A stretch of DNA of 64,000 nt, taken from the NCBI GenBank assembly GCA_964036275.1, contig OZ038434.1, positions 5,785,060 to 5,849,059 on the forward strand. The letters are read 5' to 3'. The position numbers and the translations under genes were made by a program. A model generated the notes under the pieces. That model was not told where the DNA came from. It saw only the letters and a program-made list of their open reading frames with translations, and did no database searches. Shown here in pieces: positions 62,077 to 64,000 of this stretch. Within the stretch, counting starts at the first letter, position 1; each line of letters opens with the position of its first letter. This stretch comes from Litoditis marina (Eukaryota > Nematoda > Chromadorea > Rhabditida > Rhabditidae).

Positions 62077-63687
62077 TCAAGAGTACCCAAAAAGGAAATC
62101 ACCACAGTACCTCAGACCCAAATTTCGTCTGAGAGCTTCTTCGTAATGTCGCAGCTGAATACAAGCGGTGGCTCCTTCATTCTTGAACCAGTTTGAAGTC
62201 TCCTAGAGAAAAGTTAATAGCATAGCGCATTGGAAAAGCCGATAGAAGAAATTAGAAGGTATTGCTGAATGTTGTACTTACTGGCTCTCTAATCTGCACA
62301 TTCTTCGAAGCAATCACAAATAGGTTCACCTAAAAACCAACTGCGACCACCTTTCGAAAACTCCGAACAACTGAGAATAAGTTTAAACTCGCTCCAGTAT
62401 CAGAAACGTGTGAAAGCGCGTAGCTCCATCCAGAACATAAACGGTTAATTCGTGACTATTAATTGTATACAAGATGAAATTTTATGAATGAAGGGTAATA
62501 GGTGTTCTTGGAAAGTACTTGATAATCGAGCGAACGAACCTGTTCACGTACAGTCAGGGCATCTTCTACAAAAAGGGCAACCGTCTCTCGAGCTAGGAAT
62601 CCGAGAACGAATTCCACGTGAGGACCCATAATTGAACATCCCAACCAGGCAGACAACTTCGACTGTCGACTCTCTTTTCCTCTGACAATATACCCCTTTT
62701 CAACTGTTCATAACCCTTTACAGTACGCTTTCAACTAAAACTCGGCCGTCTCACCTCTCCTCTATACAATAAAGTTAAATCTACAAAAAATCTCACACGC
62801 TCGCAGTAGTAGACCACTACAAAATAAATTTAAAACTTGAAAATACTTTTTATATGCACGACACTTCATGAAACCTCTTTCTGATGCAGTTTCGACACCA
62901 TTTACAACACCAAATGTGAAACTAACCATTATATTAAACATATTTTTCTACAGCAAACATTTGGAGATTGGACTCAGTGCAAAACTCCAAGTGTAAATGC
63001 CTACACCTATGCAAAACATTAATAAACATCATGAAACAACACTCACTTGGCATTTTTCTTCAACGGGCAGTAGAAAGATGCTTTACGCGCCTCCGTGAAC
63101 CTCTCGTACTGTTCACCATTCAACGCCTGCACGCGGACCGCCATGCGCACCTTACGCGTTTCCATCACCGAATCAAATTTATTCTAGAAAAAGTAAAAGG
63201 TTTCGAGGCAATTCGTGATCCACTTTTCTTCGGAAATGTAAGAGTTTTTCAATCGAATGACGCATTGAAGTTGAATAGAGAATCAGCATAACGACTAAGG
63301 ACAGTCAGTAATATTTCAATCATGTGTTCAACTGCATATAGGAAGAGAAGAATATTGTTGAAAACATGCGCATCTAATTTGAGACTGTCCAGCTGTATGC
63401 AGTGGAAGTGTGGTAGATCTGTCAATATTCAATAACAACTTTCAGAGAAAAGAGACAACAAAAGAGGGAGAGAAATGAGGGGGGGGGGAATTTTTACTCA
63501 CCTAATTTGAGATTGATTTGTGTTAATGAGCATATTTCTTTCATACCTCGAGTAGACTAGCTCTTTTGGCTGCCTAGGTCTGAAAGGAACGGTGATGAAA
63601 CTCACTTCTTCAATGGTACAGTCACGATCGGGGAAAAATTCCTCAATCACAGCCTCCAAGTGATCGAGCAATGATCCACTACCAAAT
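62077..63687 (-). CDS. SUPT3H: SPT3-like SAGA subunit, 5' part beyond window edge
   Basis: Histone-fold transcription factor of the SAGA complex; only C-terminal exons are present. Model: 63687-63547, 63183-63047, about 62681-62540, 62329-62282 and 62202-62077 (TGA at 62079-62077). Matching blocks to human SUPT3H: YERFTEARKASFYCPLKKNA (human YAEFCESRQLSF.KKA), LSAWLGCSIMGPHVEFVLGF, LARETVALFVEDALTVREQ and CIQLRHYEEAL. The exon at 63687-63547 (LLDHLEAVIEEFFPDRD.., FRPRQPKELVYS) does not match what I recall of SPT3, and its phase does not fit the next exon, so an exon is missing or this belongs to another gene. The acceptor at about 62682 is also uncertain. Confidence 0.7.
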
Positions 63688-64000
63688 CTGAAACATAAAA
63701 GTCATCTCAATGAGGAGAGTTCCCCAGATGAGCTAACTATGGCTGATGCATACGGCTAACTTATGAAGACCACCCAGAAAATATAGAAAGAATACGAATG
63801 TCGCAACTGTTGTTCCCCAAAATGACTTCAGTAACATTTCAAACAGCTGGTTTGCTATAAATCTTCCCAAGCGATAGAACTGTCGAACGTGCAAACTGTC
63901 GATTCAATTGAAGAAAACATCGTTGTTATCGATGAAAGCCACGGTGCGTCAGAGGTTTAACTGGTTTCATGTTCGCGCCTCCCAACCTTAGTCTTGAAAT
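63688..64000. other. Right edge, presumed intron
   Basis: Minus-strand intron upstream of the exon at 63687. No exon seen to the edge. Confidence 0.4.

Overview
This is a 64 kb piece of a nematode nuclear genome, most likely from a rhabditid (clade V) worm. Genes are split by many introns with TTTTCAG/ATTTCAG-type acceptors. Several start codons lie directly behind a TTTCAG acceptor with no matching donor, as expected for spliced-leader trans-splicing. The predicted proteins resemble worm and human orthologues. Introns are long for Caenorhabditis (often 300-5,700 bp) and full of small palindromic elements. No species is assigned.

Layout. 1-3466 (-): DDX3/Ded1-type DEAD-box helicase, cut off by the left edge. 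3467-9860: repeat-rich spacer with perfect palindromes and a 1.2 kb terminal-inverted-repeat (TIR) transposon with a 9-bp target-site duplication. 9861-11936 (+): TARG1/OARD1-type macrodomain hydrolase. 12501-28549 (-): a 24-exon, two-domain AK5-type adenylate kinase. Its 5.7 kb intron carries, on the opposite strand, a complete 8-exon gene for a multi-pass membrane protein (19462-24452). 30916-33397 (-): TPD52 coiled-coil protein. 34083-35853 (+): ribosomal protein L7A, divergent from TPD52. 39192-41736 (+): Ly6-like cysteine-rich protein with a GPI-type tail. 43511-46413 (-): TMEM164. 49236-51156 (-): EMC4. 51508-54878 (-): LCMT1, directly upstream of EMC4 and possibly in one operon with it. 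62077-63687 (-): C-terminal part of an SPT3-like SAGA subunit.

The genes do not form one pathway. They are housekeeping genes for RNA helicase action, ADP-ribose removal, adenylate balance, vesicle/lipid function, translation, ER membrane insertion, PP2A methylation and transcription. The accessory interest lies in (1) the AK5 gene, whose two kinase domains appear to have lost different parts of the active site; (2) the nested opposite-strand gene; (3) three elements with 9-bp direct repeats at their ends; (4) further fold-back families, including a 105-bp perfect inverted repeat; (5) a dispersed TTTGTAGTTTGATC motif; and (6) three GC-AG introns. Splice models were made by hand from reading phase, splice signals and remembered family sequences. 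No alignment or transcript data were available.
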